From Armatimonadota bacterium (GTDB lineage: Bacteria > Armatimonadota > UBA5829 > DSUL01), in the NCBI GenBank assembly GCA_025998755.1, contig AP024674.1, positions 2,248,162-2,312,161 on the forward strand: DNA of 64,000 bases, in the 5' to 3' direction. The notes under the pieces are model-generated. The model did no database searches. It saw only the letters and a list, made by a program, of their open reading frames with translations, and was not told the origin of the DNA. Shown here in pieces: positions 18,270 to 26,954 of the stretch. The position numbers and the translations under genes are program-made. Numbering within the stretch: position 1 is the first letter of the stretch; each line of letters begins with the position of its first letter.

Positions 18270-19925
18270 TCAATCGCTCGCGAAGGGATCCTTGTCGTCC
18301 AGCACCTCGCCGCCGAACGTCCGGATAACCTCTTCGACCAGCGGAATCACTGCGCCGCTCTTTACGGACTGCGGCTCTCCCGACTCCGCGGTTCCCGCGG
18401 GCTCCTGGGGGGCTGTTTTCTGCGTCGCAGTCTGAGCCGCCTGAGCCAGCCTGGCCCTGACGCGCACAGACGCGCCGGTGACCTTCTCGAAAGCGGCCTC
18501 GATTTTCATCCGCGACTCCGCAGCTTCGGTCCGGCTGACGTGGAATGTTCGGTCACCATCGTACTCTATAGTGACGACGCCGCCATCCACGGCCCCCACC
18601 CGGCCGTCCTTCAGTATAGCACACAGGCTGGTGTTCGCCCTGTCGGCCCGGAGCGCCTGGATGACCTGAGGCCACGCCTGCCGGAACCGCACGAGGTCGG
18701 GCGTGTCGTCCGGAGGCACGGCGCCAGGAGCAGCAGCGGAAGGGGCGGACGATTCTGCTTCAGTGGACGCCAAACCTGTGACCGGGGACGGTTGAGACGC
18801 AGGCGCGGACGCAGCCGATGGATCAGGCGGGGGTGGCGGCTCATCAGCCGCTATCGCAGCCGGCTGCAACCCGGCCCCCGCTTGGGAAGGACTCTGGATG
18901 GCGGACAGCAGGGCCACCTCGATGGCCAGATCGGCCCGCTCCCAGTGCCGCAGACCGGCCTCCGCTTCCGAAAGATGATAGACCAGCTTGAGCAGCCGAG
19001 CCGCGAGCGCTCTTTCCGCTGGAGCGTTCGCCGCCAGCGCGGACTCCATACGGCTCCGCGCCGCCTCCACCAGCGCCGACAGCAGCCGGGACGGATCCGC
19101 TCCACCATCCCAGCAAGACCGGATTTGCTCCAGCACGGCGGCGGCATCCCCTGACAGCAGGGCGTCCAGAAGACGGCCCGTCAGATCCGCCGGAAGCGCT
19201 CCCAGCACCTTGCGGGCGTCCTGCGCCGTCACGCGATCACCCGCGAAGGCGATCACCTGTTCCAGCAGGCTCAGTCCATCCCGCCAGCTTCCCTGCGCGT
19301 GCGCCGCGATGAGCGCCGCAGCATCCTCTTCGATCTCCACACCTTCCTGTTGACAGACCCATCGCAGCCGATCCTCCACCTGGCGTGGAGTCCCCCTGTG
19401 AAAATCGAACTGCTGGCAGCGGCTGCGGATGGTAATGGGGATTTTGGACGGCTCGGTGGTGGCCAGCACAAAAATGGCGTGGGGAGGAGGCTCCTCCAGC
19501 GTTTTCAGGAAAGCATCCTTGGCGTGGTCCGAAAGCTGGTGCGCCTCGTCCAGGATGACCACACGGTAGCGGCCTTCCATGGGACGGTAGCGGACGCTCT
19601 CGCAGATGCTTTCCATCTCCGCCACACCGCGGTTGCTGGCGGCGTCCACCTCGGCCACATCCACAGCCGTTCCCTGGGTGATGGCCACGCACATCGCGCA
19701 CTGATTGCACGGGGAAGGAGTGGGACCGCTCTCGCAGTTGACCGCCTTGGCCAGCAGCCGCGCCACCGTGGTCTTGCCGGTCCCGCGGGACCCGGTGAAT
19801 AAATAGGCCTGTCCGATGGTGCCCCGCTGGATGGCGTTCTGAAGCGTCCGCGTGACGTGCTCCTGCCCCATCACGTCCTCGAACGTCTGCGACCGGTATT
19901 TTCTGTAAAGGGCGATGTATGGCAT
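18270..19925 (-). CDS. dnaX: DNA polymerase III subunits gamma/tau
   Basis: A 551-residue clamp-loader ATPase. Walker A is GSRGTGKTTVAR near residue 45, a zinc module follows (CESGPTPSPCNQCAMC), Walker B is VVILDEAHQLS, and the SRC arginine finger reads TIRSRCQQFDF. Residues 220-345 form the oligomerisation collar. A Pro/Ala/Ser-rich linker (about 350-400) leads to a compact C-terminal domain. I see no A-run slippery sequence, so a shorter gamma form by frameshift is not evident. The SRP RNA gene lies 71 bp upstream on the same strand. Confidence 0.96.
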   Translation of the reverse strand: MPYIALYRKYRSQTFEDVMGQEHVTRTLQNAIQRGTIGQAYLFTGSRGTGKTTVARLLAKAVNCESGPTPSPCNQCAMCVAITQGTAVDVAEVDAASNRGVAEMESICESVRYRPMEGRYRVVILDEAHQLSDHAKDAFLKTLEEPPPHAIFVLATTEPSKIPITIRSRCQQFDFHRGTPRQVEDRLRWVCQQEGVEIEEDAAALIAAHAQGSWRDGLSLLEQVIAFAGDRVTAQDARKVLGALPADLTGRLLDALLSGDAAAVLEQIRSCWDGGADPSRLLSALVEAARSRMESALAANAPAERALAARLLKLVYHLSEAEAGLRHWERADLAIEVALLSAIQSPSQAGAGLQPAAIAADEPPPPPDPSAASAPASQPSPVTGLASTEAESSAPSAAAPGAVPPDDTPDLVRFRQAWPQVIQALRADRANTSLCAILKDGRVGAVDGGVVTIEYDGDRTFHVSRTEAAESRMKIEAAFEKVTGASVRVRARLAQAAQTATQKTAPQEPAGTAESGEPQSVKSGAVIPLVEEVIRTFGGEVLDDKDPFASD

Positions 19926-19996
19926 CAGGGATGCGCCCCCCCTACTCCCCTCCCTCCCGAGGAGCCGCTCGCCGGACTTGCCGGGCCGTGAGATAC

Positions 19997-20271
19997 GTAT
20001 CGTGCACCCGGCCTCGATCCGTTCCCGCGGCAGCCGTCCGCGCGGCCAGGCTCAGGCCGGGGCGGCCGGCGGCACACGCCTGACCTGCTTACCGCTGCTT
20101 CCTTCCGGACCTGACGGGGTTCACAGGCAGCACGTTGCACCGGGCCCGGCCATCAACGTCGGCCGGCGCGGCCGCTTGCAGCAGAAAGCGGACCTCAGCA
20201 CGGGGATTCCGCCCCGCATAAAGCGGTTTTCGGGTTACAGGGCACCGCTAGTTCCCCGCCTAGCACGATAC
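19997..20271 (-). ncRNA. Signal recognition particle RNA, large type with Alu domain
   Basis: About 275 nt. The S-domain core GTCAGGTCCGGAAGGAAGCAGC is split around 20092-20114 (minus strand). The 5' half has the Alu-domain signature also found in Bacillus scRNA: GTGCTAGGCGGGGAACTAGC, then GGTGCCCTGTAACCCG and the segment ending CTGAGG. The 5' end (GTATCGTGC) pairs with the 3' end (GTGCACGATAC), which fixes both boundaries to within a few bases. It is therefore not the short 4.5S form. It lies just upstream of dnaX, as in Bacillus. Confidence 0.92.
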
Positions 20272-20278
20272 ATCTGTC

Positions 20279-20308
20279 ATTGTCTCGCACTCGGCAGCAA
20301 AACCGCAA
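20279..20308 (-). promoter_or_regulatory. Promoter of the SRP RNA
   Basis: On the minus strand TTGCGG, an 18-bp spacer and GACAAT end 7 bp before the inferred RNA 5' end, the right distance for a sigma-70 start. Confidence 0.65.
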
Positions 20309-20482
20309 CCCGGCCGCAGTCCGAGAACCCAGAACGGGTGCCTCAGGTATTTTCACCGGGTTTAACCGCACAGAGGGATCCGCGCATCGGATTGGCACGC
20401 GAATTGCAGTTGACTCAAGTGCGTCATCTGAGACGCTTTGCAAAGATACGCGCCAAAAAAGCGTTTCCGGGGCGTCCGGGTA

Positions 20483-20491
20483 TGTTATAAT
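20483..20491 (+). promoter_or_regulatory. Distal extended -10 promoter (TGTTATAAT)
   Basis: A perfect TATAAT at 20486-20491 with an upstream TG, in the context GGTATGTTATAATGGC. No good -35. A transcript from here would have a leader of about 270 nt. Confidence 0.5.
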
Positions 20492-20696
20492 GGCGCTGGC
20501 AAGCACTTCTGCACGGTCTTGTCAGCTTTGGCACGAAACTTGCAAGCGTATCAGGTGAGGCTGGGAGCCCCCGGGGACCAGGGAGCGGCCGTCTGAACAT
20601 TCAGATGCGGAAGCCGCTGGTTGCTGAGGACTCCGGGAATCTTCTGCCGAGTGCAGACGCAAAATCTTTTTCTTTTAGAAAGAAAGGGAGAACCGC

Positions 20697-20725
20697 TTCG
20701 CAGGGGAGGCTCGGTATGCTATAAT
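20697..20725 (+). promoter_or_regulatory. Proximal promoter of the PEP-CTERM gene
   Basis: TTCGCA, 17 bp, TATAAT (20720-20725) with extended TGC, in a context (GGTATGCTATAATGGC) nearly identical to the distal box. The leader would be about 38 nt and includes AAAGGAGG. Confidence 0.7.
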
Positions 20726-20769
20726 GGCTGTAGCCGAGATCTCTCGAGCGAAAGGAGGAATCAAAGGAC

Positions 20770-21507
20770 ATGCGTAAACTGCTTACCGTACTTGCTGCCA
20801 TGGGTGTCCTGTCCACGATGTTCGTGGGCGCCGCGGTTGCTCAGACCGACTGGACCATCCTGATCGCCGTTGGGCACGGTGGGACTTTCCAGACTCCGAG
20901 CGAGTTTAACGGCGTTCGGCTTCAGTTCGGAACGAAGGCAACCGCTACGGACGACAAGGACACAATCGATGGTTTTGCCGGCTACCAGAGTGATCCGCTG
21001 CTCAACAAGGCCAAGGCTTCCTGGTATCGCCCGGGCTGGGTGAGTGACGGCCTTGCCGGTCGCGACTTCAAAGCGCCGCTGCAGCCCGGTCAGGTGAAAG
21101 TGTGGACCGACCTCGTTGTCTGGGCAGATCCCAACTACTCAGGCAGTGTGATCGACGTTCACTTCTACACACCGCAGACATCGCTGGCTCCGAATTCCAT
21201 CGGTGGCGTGCCGGTTCGTTACAGGGTTGATCTGGCCTACGCTCCGGCTGGCTACAATGGGCCGACTTCGTGGATGCTCGGTCCGGTTCCCGACGAGGGT
21301 ACCAACCGTTTGATCGGGACTGTGACGCTTCCCGTTATTGACGGCGTGAAGGTCGGCAGCCCGATCTCCGGCACCGGCCCGCTGGCGGCCACGCAGGTGG
21401 GCGGCTACCGGCTGAACGTCGTGGTTCCTGAGCCCGGCAGCATGCTGGTTCTCGCCAGCGGCATCACCGGCCTGATGGGCCTGATCGCCCGCCGCCGCTC
21501 CGCCTAA
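20770..21507 (+). CDS. PEP-CTERM sorting domain protein
   Basis: A 245-residue exported protein. It has a signal peptide (MRKLLTVLAAMGVLSTMFVG, cleaved near AVAQT), a roughly 190-residue middle domain I do not recognise, and a C-terminal sorting signal: VVPEPGSMLVLASG, a hydrophobic helix and the basic tail ARRRSA. Such proteins are processed by exosortase and anchored or exported with surface polysaccharide; no exosortase gene is in the window. It is a single-gene unit with two promoters, a strong AAAGGAGG ribosome-binding site and a strong terminator, suggesting high expression. Confidence 0.9.
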   Translation: MRKLLTVLAAMGVLSTMFVGAAVAQTDWTILIAVGHGGTFQTPSEFNGVRLQFGTKATATDDKDTIDGFAGYQSDPLLNKAKASWYRPGWVSDGLAGRDFKAPLQPGQVKVWTDLVVWADPNYSGSVIDVHFYTPQTSLAPNSIGGVPVRYRVDLAYAPAGYNGPTSWMLGPVPDEGTNRLIGTVTLPVIDGVKVGSPISGTGPLAATQVGGYRLNVVVPEPGSMLVLASGITGLMGLIARRRSA

Positions 21508-21581
21508 GAACGGATCTCGGCTAACAGAGGATCAGTGTTCAGCCTGAGAGGCTGACGCAGAATCAGGAAACTGAATCTCAA

Positions 21582-21612
21582 GCCACCCCGGCATTCCCCG
21601 GGGTGGCTTTTT
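21582..21612 (+). terminator. Strong intrinsic terminator
   Basis: GCCACCCCG pairs with CGGGGTGGC and is followed by TTTTT, 75 bp after the PEP-CTERM gene. Confidence 0.9.
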
Positions 21613-21666
21613 CGTGCGTCTCCGTACGGCGGCAGGATAACCATCGCTGTCTGCGCAACAACTCCA

Positions 21667-21691
21667 GCGACGGCGCCTCCGGCGCCGTCGC
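21667..21691 (+). promoter_or_regulatory. Perfect 11-bp stem-loop before the GH94 gene
   Basis: GCGACGGCGCC, loop TCC, GGCGCCGTCGC, ending 36 bp before the ATG. No T-run follows, so it is a leader hairpin or operator rather than a terminator. Confidence 0.5.
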
Positions 21692-21727
21692 ACAAACACC
21701 AGCCACGCAAAAGAGATCTCAAAGACG

Positions 21728-24121
21728 ATGAGCTTGCAGGACTACGGACGATTTGAGGAAGGCGGGCGCGTTTTCCGCATCACGCGGCCGGACACTCCCG
21801 CCCCGTGGGTCAACTATATCGGCAACGGGCGGCTGATGGGACTGATATCCCACGCCGGAGGAGGTTACACCTACTGGCGATGTCCACGGGACAGCCGCAT
21901 CACTCGCCACCGCTACAACGCCCTGCCCTGGGACCGGCCCGGGCGCTACATCTATATCCGTAATGAAGAGGGCCGCTACTGGTCCCCCACGTGGCAGCCG
22001 GTGCCGCTTGAGCTCGAAGCCTACTCCTGCCGCCATTCGATGGGCTGGACCGCCATCGAATCGGAAGTCGACGGGATCCGCGCCTGCGTGCTGTACTTTG
22101 TGCCGCCGGATGACGATGTTGAGATCTGGCGCGTGCGTCTGAGCGAGACGCAGGGCCGCAGGCGATCGCTTCAGATCACGCCCTACATGGAACTGTGTCT
22201 GGGGCACGCCCTGGTGGACCTGATCAACCAGCCGAACGACCAGCACTTCAACCGGACAAATTGGGATGCCGTAAATCAGATTCTCTTCGCCACCAAGGAC
22301 TACTGGGTGCAGTACCGCACCGCCACCGTTGCTCAACCGAACCAGGCCTGGGACCGGGAGGTGTTCTTCGCCACCTCCCTGCCGGTAGAATCGTTCGAGT
22401 CCCGCAAAGAGACCTTCATTGGACGCTGGCGCTCGGAGGGCAATCCCGAAGGGATCGAGCGCGGGCGGCTTCTCAATACGGAGATCACGGCCGGTGACGC
22501 CTGCGCCGCACTGCAGTGTGCCGTGACGCTGGAGCCAGGGCAGCACGTGGAGTTCACCGTGCTGCTCGGGGTCGTCCCAAGAGGAGAGCGAGAGACTGCC
22601 CGCAGGATCGTTGGGCAAGGGCGCGACAGCGCCTGGGTGGAGCGCGAGTTCCAACGCGTGGAACAGTGGTGGAGTGCGTTTCTGGACGCGCTGCAGGTCA
22701 GGACGCCAGACCCGGAGGTAGACATCCTGATGAACTACTGGCTGCGTAAGCAGACCTGGGCCACCTACTATGCCACGCGTAGCGCGGGTTACTACCATGG
22801 CGGCCTGCTGTTTGGCAGCGGCGTGCGAGACAGCGCGCAGGATCTGCTTGGCCCCATCATCGCCGATCCCCGGATGGCAGAGGCGAAGATTCTGAACATC
22901 CTCCGGCACCAGTTCTCCGACGGAAGCACCCTGCACAACTGGTTTCCGTTGACGGACGAAGGAGAGAAGACCGGCCACTCCGATACGCCTCTGTGGATCC
23001 CGCTGGCCGTCACCTCCTACATCCGCGAGACCGGCGACTTCGGCTATCTGGAACGCATGGTCCCGTGGCAGGATGGCGGAGAGGATACAGTGCTGGAGCA
23101 CCTGATCCGATCGCTGGATTACACGCTCCACCACCGGATGTCCCCCCGCAACCTTCCCCTGTTCGGGCCCGGCGACTGGAACGACACTCTGGATTATGTG
23201 GGCCGCAAGGGCATCGGCGAGAGCATCTGGGTGGCGGAGTTCCTCTGCTTCGGCCTGCGCGAGGCTGCATTGCTCCTGCGCCGCGCGGGGCTGGAGAGAA
23301 AGGCAACAGAATATGAGAAGTGGTACACCACAGTCGCGGAGGCAATCAACACCCTGGCCTGGGACGGCGAATGGTATATCCGGGGATTCCGTGACGACGG
23401 TGGGGTGATCGGGAGCTCGCGCAATAGGGAGGGACGCATCTTCCTGAACGCTCAGAGCTGGGCGGTCATCAGCGGGATCGCTCCACCGGAGCGCGCAAGG
23501 ATGGCGATGGACAGCGCCTACCGCCTGTGCGCCACGTCTCGAGGTCCCAAGATCCTGGCTCCGGCCTACCGCACGGTGGATCCCGGCATTGGTCTGGCCA
23601 CACGCTGTGTGCCCGGCAAGAAAGAGAACGGAGCCATCTTCAACCATCCGGTGAGCTGGGCCATCCTTGCCGAGGCGATGCTCGGCAACGCCGGTCGGGC
23701 CTGGGAATACTTCCGCCGGACGATGCCGATGAGGCAGGCCGCCGACCCGGACACTTACCTGATGGAGCCCTACGTCTACAGCGAATATGTCACCAGCGAC
23801 GAGCATCCCGAGTTCGGGCAGGCGTCGCACTCCTGGCTGACCGGCTCCGCGGTCTGGATGTTCCGGACTATGCTGGACTGGATGCTGGGAGTCCGTCCGG
23901 ATTACGACGGGCTGATCGTCTCCCCCACGCTGCCGCCGGAGTGGCCGGAGGCGCATGTCCGGCGCAGGTTCCGCGCCTGCATCTATGACATCCACATCAA
24001 GCGGGATGCCTCAATCCGGGGCGAAGCGCGGATTACGCTTGACGGAGCTCCTCACAGCGGTCCACTACCGCCAGGACCGGCGGGAACGCTGTTCCGCGTG
24101 GAGTGCCTGGTGGGCGAGTGA
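21728..24121 (+). CDS. GH94-family glycoside phosphorylase
   Basis: A 797-residue enzyme of the cellobiose/chitobiose phosphorylase family, cleaving a beta-glucoside with phosphate to give a sugar 1-phosphate. It has an N-terminal beta-sandwich domain (IGNGRLMGLISHAGGGYTYW) and an alpha/alpha-barrel with the catalytic-acid motif GPGDWNDTLDYVG, GESIWVAEFLC, and the phosphate-site region TRCVPGKKENGAIFNHP near residue 625. A C-terminal LIVSPTLPPEWP block closes the barrel. There is no signal peptide, so it acts in the cytoplasm. The sugar acceptor cannot be inferred. The downstream Tat-exported protein may share its transcript (19-bp gap). Confidence 0.88.
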   Translation: MSLQDYGRFEEGGRVFRITRPDTPAPWVNYIGNGRLMGLISHAGGGYTYWRCPRDSRITRHRYNALPWDRPGRYIYIRNEEGRYWSPTWQPVPLELEAYSCRHSMGWTAIESEVDGIRACVLYFVPPDDDVEIWRVRLSETQGRRRSLQITPYMELCLGHALVDLINQPNDQHFNRTNWDAVNQILFATKDYWVQYRTATVAQPNQAWDREVFFATSLPVESFESRKETFIGRWRSEGNPEGIERGRLLNTEITAGDACAALQCAVTLEPGQHVEFTVLLGVVPRGERETARRIVGQGRDSAWVEREFQRVEQWWSAFLDALQVRTPDPEVDILMNYWLRKQTWATYYATRSAGYYHGGLLFGSGVRDSAQDLLGPIIADPRMAEAKILNILRHQFSDGSTLHNWFPLTDEGEKTGHSDTPLWIPLAVTSYIRETGDFGYLERMVPWQDGGEDTVLEHLIRSLDYTLHHRMSPRNLPLFGPGDWNDTLDYVGRKGIGESIWVAEFLCFGLREAALLLRRAGLERKATEYEKWYTTVAEAINTLAWDGEWYIRGFRDDGGVIGSSRNREGRIFLNAQSWAVISGIAPPERARMAMDSAYRLCATSRGPKILAPAYRTVDPGIGLATRCVPGKKENGAIFNHPVSWAILAEAMLGNAGRAWEYFRRTMPMRQAADPDTYLMEPYVYSEYVTSDEHPEFGQASHSWLTGSAVWMFRTMLDWMLGVRPDYDGLIVSPTLPPEWPEAHVRRRFRACIYDIHIKRDASIRGEARITLDGAPHSGPLPPGPAGTLFRVECLVGE

Positions 24122-24140
24122 AACCTAAGGAGAGAGAAAG

Positions 24141-24938
24141 ATGCCGGCACGTCAGGCAAACGGCCGAAGAGGGTTCCTGATCTCAGCACTATCCGGTGCT
24201 CTGGGGGCCATCAGTGCGGCCGCTGCAAGGGCTCAGCACGCCCTTGAGACCGAGGGTCGTCTGGCAACAAAGGGGCAGATCCTCCGCACAGAGGTCTCGC
24301 TGGGCGACCCGCCGCGGGAACCCCTGGACACGATGATCCACTTCCGCCGCTCGGACGATAACCACGGGCGGGCCGTGACCCATCAGATCCTTTCTCTTTC
24401 TCACGAAGAGAAAGGCTCCCACTCGTATCCGTGGACGGTGTATGCCCACCTGGGGACGCATCACGAGGTTGGCGACGCCTGCGTGCTCTGCTCGCGCCTC
24501 CACAAGTACGGGCCCGGGTGGTCGTCCGGACTGCATTCCGAGGTGTTCAACCACAACCGCGCCGTTTCCATCGGCGTGAACGTGGAGATGGGGAACGACT
24601 ATACGGGCAAAGAGCCAACCCAGATCATTGGAGTCAATGTACAGGCCGTCGGTCCCCTGCCGGCTGATCATGGCATTCAGATCCACGACGGAAACGGCAG
24701 GTTCCGCAAAGGGCTTGGCATCGAAGGAGCCTGCGACGTGGCCATCGAGCTTCGGGGCAAGCACAGAATAGGGCTCGATCTGGGTGGCTGTCAGCTCCGG
24801 CTGGGAGAGGGCGGAGAGATAGCGCTGGATGGCAAGGGCGAGGTGCTGATGCGCTACCGGGAGGACTCCGTGGAATTCGTGCGAGATGGCAGGGTCTGTG
24901 CTCGAATCTCTCTCGCGGTGGGAGACGCGGAAATGTAG
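24141..24938 (+). CDS. Tat-exported protein of unknown function
   Basis: A 265-residue protein starting with a twin-arginine signal (GRRGFLISALSGALGAIS, cleavage near ARAQH). The mature part has repeated Gly/Val/Asn-rich strands such as AVSIGVNVEMGNDYTG and IELRGKHRIGLDLGG, suggesting a beta-helix or beta-sandwich, as in tail-fibre-like or carbohydrate-active folds. I recognise no catalytic motif. It follows the GH94 gene after an AAGGAGAGAG ribosome-binding site, so a link to glycan use is possible but unproven. Confidence 0.6.
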   Translation: MPARQANGRRGFLISALSGALGAISAAAARAQHALETEGRLATKGQILRTEVSLGDPPREPLDTMIHFRRSDDNHGRAVTHQILSLSHEEKGSHSYPWTVYAHLGTHHEVGDACVLCSRLHKYGPGWSSGLHSEVFNHNRAVSIGVNVEMGNDYTGKEPTQIIGVNVQAVGPLPADHGIQIHDGNGRFRKGLGIEGACDVAIELRGKHRIGLDLGGCQLRLGEGGEIALDGKGEVLMRYREDSVEFVRDGRVCARISLAVGDAEM

Positions 24939-24959
24939 CCCGTTGCCCCAACAGAAGGC

Positions 24960-25844
24960 TCAGTATTCCACTGTCTCTCGCTTCAGCAGCCTCAGGGACA
25001 GCAGGACTGTCAACAGGATGATGACGAACCCCACGCTGGCGATGGCTGCCGCATAGCCGAAGTCGTTCTCCGCGAAGCCCTTCTGATACAGATAGGTCAG
25101 AATGACGTCCGTGTCGCTGTTCGGCTGGTTCAGGTTCATCACGTAGACCAGCCCGAACAGGTTCAGCGCGTGAATGACCAGATACAGCACCCCGAGTTTG
25201 AACACCTCCCACACAAGAGGGAGGGTGACGTGCCGGAACTTCTGCCACGAGCCCGCTCCATCCAGCTCGGCAGCCTCCATATAGCTGGGCGGGATATTCT
25301 GCACTCCCGCTGAGAACAGCAGGATGTAAAACCCCAGGCTGGCCCAAATGCTGGTGGCGATGATGGCGTAGAGCGCCGTCCGGCTGTCGCCCAGCCAGGT
25401 TCTCTGCAGCGACTCCAATCCCGCCAGACGCAGCGCCGCGTTCAACAGGCCGTAGTCGTGGTCGTAGATGAAGTACCAGAGTGTTGCGACCGCCACCACC
25501 GAGATGACATTCGGGAACAGATAGACAGCCCGGAAAAAGCCCGCCCCTCTCACCCGTCCGGCAAGCACCACCGCGAAGAACAGTGCCAGCGGAAGCGTCA
25601 CTAACGCACTGACCGCCAGGAAGATGACGTTATGACCGAGATAACGCAAGAACTGAGGCGGATCTTCCGTGAACAGCGCCTGAAAGTTGGCAAGCCCCAC
25701 GAATTGTCGCGCCTCGGACAGACCGCTCCACCGGTACAGCGAGAGGTGGAACGCCTGGGCCATGGGGTACAGCACAAAGATGCCGTAAAGCACCACGGCC
25801 GGCGCCAGCATCAGAAGGATGAACGTTGTCCTTCCCCGGTTCAC
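24960..25844 (-). CDS. Sugar ABC transporter permease (MalF/UgpA type)
   Basis: A 294-residue inner-membrane permease with six transmembrane helices. The EAA loop (YMEAAELDGAGSWQKFRHVTLPLV) that docks the ATPase is present near residue 190. N-terminal MLAPAVVLYGIFVLYPMAQAFHLSLYRW is typical of the first of the two permeases in CUT1 systems. No second permease, binding protein or ATPase lies on either side, which is unusual, so its partners must be elsewhere. Confidence 0.88.
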   Translation of the reverse strand: MNRGRTTFILLMLAPAVVLYGIFVLYPMAQAFHLSLYRWSGLSEARQFVGLANFQALFTEDPPQFLRYLGHNVIFLAVSALVTLPLALFFAVVLAGRVRGAGFFRAVYLFPNVISVVAVATLWYFIYDHDYGLLNAALRLAGLESLQRTWLGDSRTALYAIIATSIWASLGFYILLFSAGVQNIPPSYMEAAELDGAGSWQKFRHVTLPLVWEVFKLGVLYLVIHALNLFGLVYVMNLNQPNSDTDVILTYLYQKGFAENDFGYAAAIASVGFVIILLTVLLSLRLLKRETVEY

Positions 25845-25926
25845 GCCGAGGTTTGAATTCGCCGCGGCACGCCCGCCTCCCTGCCGGAAACCGCGCGGAG
25901 CCGGCGCGGCGGGGCATCTGAAAAGT

Positions 25927-26280
25927 TCAGCAGTTGTAGCGCGCGGTCACCGTGGTGCGGATGCCTCCCCGCGGAGTGAACTCGCCGCGCACCTCGCACC
26001 AGCGGGGGCGGCAGGCTGCGACGATGTCATCCAGGATGGTGTTTGTCAGGTGCTCGTAGAACACTCCGCGGTTGCGGTAGTTCAGCAGGTAATACTTGAG
26101 GCTCTTCAGCTCAATACAGAGCCGGTCCGGACAGTAGGTGATGATGATGGTACCGAAATCCGGCAACCCTGTCTTCGGGCAGACGCTGGTGAACTCCGGG
26201 CAGGAGATCTCGATGCGATACTCCCGCTCCGGGAACTGATTCTCGAACGTCTCCAGACTGTACTGCTGCTCCTCGCTCAT
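25927..26280 (-). CDS. queF: NADPH-dependent 7-cyano-7-deazaguanine reductase
   Basis: A 117-residue unimodular QueF, making preQ1 from preQ0 in queuosine biosynthesis. The catalytic Cys is in [14 protein letters not shown], the QueF motif [21 protein letters not shown] follows, and the C-terminus reads [11 protein letters not shown]. Length is right for the short Bacillus-type enzyme. Other queuosine genes are not adjacent. Confidence 0.95.
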   Translation of the reverse strand: MSEEQQYSLETFENQFPEREYRIEISCPEFTSVCPKTGLPDFGTIIITYCPDRLCIELKSLKYYLLNYRNRGVFYEHLTNTILDDIVAACRPRWCEVRGEFTPRGGIRTTVTARYNC

Positions 26281-26296
26281 CCTGCCGAAGGCTCCC

Positions 26297-26860
26297 TTAG
26301 AAACTTACCTTCACGGGCTGACGCGCTTCTTCCTCAACGGGGAAATAGTCTTTGATGCGGAAGCCGAACCAGCCGGCTACCAGGCTGGCGGGGAACACCT
26401 GCACCATGGTGTTCATCATCATGACCGCGTCGTTGTAGACCTCTCGCGCCCGTGCGATCTGCTGTTCTGTGTTCGCCAGTTCGTTTTGCAAACTCAAGAA
26501 ATTCTGGTTGGCTTTCAGGTCCGGGTAAGCCTCCGCCACGGCGAACAGGCTTTTCAGTGCGGAAGTCAGGAGGTTGTTTGCTTCCCCCTGCTCCGGCACG
26601 CTCTGAGCCCGCATCATGCGCGCGCGGGCCTCGGCAACCTTCTCGAAGATCTCCTTCTCGTGCGCGGCGTAGCCCTTGACCGTCTCCACCAGATTGGGAA
26701 TCAGATCGAAGCGCCGCCGGAGTTGCACATCTATCTGGCTCCAGGCGTTCTCAACCTGGTTGCGCAGCGAGACCAGCCGGTTGTAGGTCGCTATGACCCA
26801 CAGAACGATGAGCAGGGCGAGTGCAGCCAGAGCGATCAGAAAGCCTGCCTCCATAGTCAT
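26297..26860 (-). CDS. LemA family protein
   Basis: A 187-residue membrane-anchored protein. One N-terminal helix ([20 protein letters not shown]) is followed by a long helical bundle with the family blocks [37 protein letters not shown] and [12 protein letters not shown]. LemA function is not settled. The ATG at 26860 is preceded by GAAGGG at 10 nt; a GTG six bases earlier is possible. It lies 16 bp from queF. Confidence 0.92.
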   Translation of the reverse strand: MTMEAGFLIALAALALLIVLWVIATYNRLVSLRNQVENAWSQIDVQLRRRFDLIPNLVETVKGYAAHEKEIFEKVAEARARMMRAQSVPEQGEANNLLTSALKSLFAVAEAYPDLKANQNFLSLQNELANTEQQIARAREVYNDAVMMMNTMVQVFPASLVAGWFGFRIKDYFPVEEEARQPVKVSF

Positions 26861-26954
26861 CAGCACGCATCCCTTCCGGCAGCCGCCTCTTCAAGCTGCC
26901 GGGGACATACTACGGAGAGCGCGCCAATCCGTCAAGCCGCCCCGACCCGCAACC

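Larger units (their letters stand above)
20309..20769. other. 461-bp promoter and leader region before the PEP-CTERM gene
   Basis: Contains two similar extended -10 boxes (20483-20491 and 20717-20725) pointing right. Between them are small inverted repeats such as TCTGAACATTCAGA and a T-rich/A-rich pair near 20663-20685. I recognise no known riboswitch or tRNA. Confidence 0.5.

Noticed and set aside
20055-20151. Short 4.5S-type SRP RNA
   Set aside because: First reading of the S-domain alone; the upstream Alu domain and complementary ends show the RNA is the large type, 19997-20271.
21541-21580. CTGAGAGGCTGA resembling part of a TPP riboswitch
   Set aside because: No matching second half, and it lies downstream of a gene and before its terminator.
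21719-23995. 758-codon open frame on the minus strand
   Set aside because: Shadow of the GH94 gene, no recognisable domain.
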